DNA of 28,341 nt, from contig JAEDLA010000003.1 of NCBI GenBank assembly GCA_016295545.1, forward strand, positions 1 through 28,341, read 5' to 3'. The notes beneath the pieces were generated by a model. It made no database searches, was not told where the DNA came from, and saw only the letters and a program-made list of their open reading frames with translations. Made by a program: the position numbers and the translations under genes. Shown piece by piece: positions 26,867 through 28,341 of the stretch; within the stretch, counting starts at the first letter, position 1, and the number at the start of each line of letters is the position of its first letter. This DNA is from Oscillospiraceae bacterium (lineage in GTDB: Bacteria; Bacillota; Clostridia; Oscillospirales; Ruminococcaceae).

Positions 26867-28341
26867 TTACATAAGGGGAGAGAAAATCTCAAGAAGACAG
26901 CCGGATATTTTCTTGTACAAAGGACGATTCTTGCAGTCCTCAAGAGTGATTTGCTGTGAAACTTTCAGGGTATCTTCAAAATCCTCCTGCATTCTGCTAA
27001 TAACAGAGCATCTATAGAGGATTGCCGCTGATTCATAGTGAAGATAAAGGCTTCTGTAGTCAAGATTAATTGTGCCTATTACAGCCTTTTTTCCGTCTGC
27101 TACGCAGCTTTTTGCGTGTATAAAGCCCGGAGTATATTCAAATATTTTCACTCCCGCTTCAATAAGCTTGGGATAGGTGTTCCACGCAATATGGTGAACA
27201 TACCATTTATCGGGAATATGAGGTGTAATTATACGTACATCAACTCCTTTTTTAGCCGAAAACTGCAGCGCTGAAAGCATTTCGCTGTCAAGAATCAGAT
27301 AGGGTGTAGTGATATACAAATAATTTTCAGCATTGCTTATCAGGTCTATATACACCTGCTTTCCTACCTGTTCATTATCAAGCGGAGTATCTGAAAAAGG
27401 CTGTATATAGCCGTCTGTCGGCATAGCTTCAAATTCGCTGTAGGAGGGGATATACTGCTCGTAATCAGCGGCGTTTTTGTCGGCAGCTTCCCACAGCTGC
27501 AAAAACATTACGGTATAATTCCACACGGCATTTCCTCTTATCATTATTGCCGTATCTTTCCAGTGACCGAAGCGTTCAATGTGGTTGATGTATTCATCTG
27601 CAAGGTTAGCACCGCCGTTAAAGGCTGTGTTTCCGTCGATTACAATGGTTTTCCTGTGATTCCGGTTATTCTGTACAGAGGAAAGAAAAGGTCTGAAAGG
27701 ATTGAATGTTCTGCATTTCACACCGTTATTCCTGAGCTTCTCAAATAATTCCGACTGAATGCTGAGCATACCTGTTCCGATGCCGTCACTCATAAGACGG
27801 ACGTCCACGCCCTCTTTGGCTTTTTTTATAAGTATATCCGTGATAGTATTGAACATATAACCGTCGGAAATAATGAAAAATTCCATGAAAATGAACTTTT
27901 TCGCTTTATTGAGTTCTTCAATCATGGTTTGAAACTGTAATTCACCAAGAGGGAAATATTCTGCCTCAACATGGCGGTAAACCGGAAATGGTCCGTATTT
28001 TATTATATATTTCGCAAGATTTGCACTTTCCTTTGACTGACTTTTCAGTTCTTCGAGAATGTCGTTATTCTGTATCAGATAACTTTTAGAGTGTACCTGC
28101 TGCAGCTGATTGATGTTTTTCGGGTATTTCTGCGAGAACTTGATGTACAGGTAGGTTATTCCGCCGAAAACTGGAACAACGCTAATGGCAATTACCCATG
28201 CAAGCTTGTATGAGGGATTGTCATCCTTGTTTACAATGTAAATTATCAGTACAATATCAAGGACGATAAGCATAGGATAAATAAAATAAAATTTATCCTT
28301 CAGAGCTGTAACCATTAATACAAGAAAAGCAATTTGCAGAA
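26867..28341 (-). CDS. cls: Cardiolipin synthase (5' end beyond window)
   Basis: The enzyme condenses two phosphatidylglycerols into cardiolipin in the membrane. Two PLD motifs are complete: H220-R-K222 with D227 (NHRKTIVID) and H400-A-K402 with D407 (IHAKSCVAD), counting from the internal Met at 28315. Two N-terminal hydrophobic segments precede them. The frame stays open past 28315 to the window edge and reads LQIAFLVLMVTALKD, a typical first membrane segment of this family, so the real start is very likely outside the window and the Met at 28315 is internal. The stop codon is four bases from the edge of element copy B. Confidence 0.93.
   Translation of the reverse strand, partial: LQIAFLVLMVTALKDKFYFIYPMLIVLDIVLIIYIVNKDDNPSYKLAWVIAISVVPVFGGITYLYIKFSQKYPKNINQLQQVHSKSYLIQNNDILEELKSQSKESANLAKYIIKYGPFPVYRHVEAEYFPLGELQFQTMIEELNKAKKFIFMEFFIISDGYMFNTITDILIKKAKEGVDVRLMSDGIGTGMLSIQSELFEKLRNNGVKCRTFNPFRPFLSSVQNNRNHRKTIVIDGNTAFNGGANLADEYINHIERFGHWKDTAIMIRGNAVWNYTVMFLQLWEAADKNAADYEQYIPSYSEFEAMPTDGYIQPFSDTPLDNEQVGKQVYIDLISNAENYLYITTPYLILDSEMLSALQFSAKKGVDVRIITPHIPDKWYVHHIAWNTYPKLIEAGVKIFEYTPGFIHAKSCVADGKKAVIGTINLDYRSLYLHYESAAILYRCSVISRMQEDFEDTLKVSQQITLEDCKNRPLYKKISGCLLEIFSPLM

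Overview
The window looks like a chromosomal segment of a low-GC Gram-positive anaerobe, most likely a Ruminococcus-type member of the Oscillospiraceae. The reasons are a secreted CotH-family protein with a type I dockerin, strong AGGAGG-type ribosome binding sites, canonical sigma-A promoters with 17-nt spacers, a zinc-ribbon/PASTA kinase-like protein, and the YfmF/YfmH peptidase pair. The genus is inferred from gene content only. No rRNA, tRNA, CRISPR array, prophage or transposase gene was seen.

Left part (1-5276): a minus-strand pair encodes a Cache-type hybrid histidine kinase and a REC / HD-GYP / PAS-like / Hpt response regulator. Together they contain every domain of a multistep phosphorelay with a predicted cyclic-di-GMP phosphodiesterase output. 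A divergent 565-bp intergenic region separates them from a MATE exporter.

Centre-left (5277-9890): the MATE exporter is followed by its own-promoter neighbour, a dockerin-bearing, lamin-tail, CotH-kinase-like secreted protein, and then a small HEAT-like protein. A hairpin terminator closes this unit.

Centre (10047-18543): a tight four-gene operon, yfmF-yfmH-lgt-folD, converges on pyk across a shared bidirectional terminator. pcrA lies upstream of pyk on the minus strand.

Right part (18600-28341): a sodium-dependent NSS-type transporter is followed by a translationally coupled operon of two M42 aminopeptidases, a GNAT acetyltransferase and a PLP enzyme of the aluminium-resistance / methionine gamma-lyase family. 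Next is a membrane PASTA protein with a zinc ribbon whose kinase domain has lost the three key catalytic residues. A convergent cardiolipin synthase runs off the right edge.

The most unusual non-coding element is a short palindromic repeat of 158 bp. It is present as two full, oppositely oriented copies (18741-18898 and 26705-26862, about 97% identical) and one partial copy at the left edge (1-36). It has imperfect inverted repeats along almost its whole length, and each full copy is flanked by a 3-bp TTA direct repeat. It therefore looks like a recently active MITE, perhaps mobilised by an IS5/PIF-Harbinger-like transposase elsewhere in the genome.
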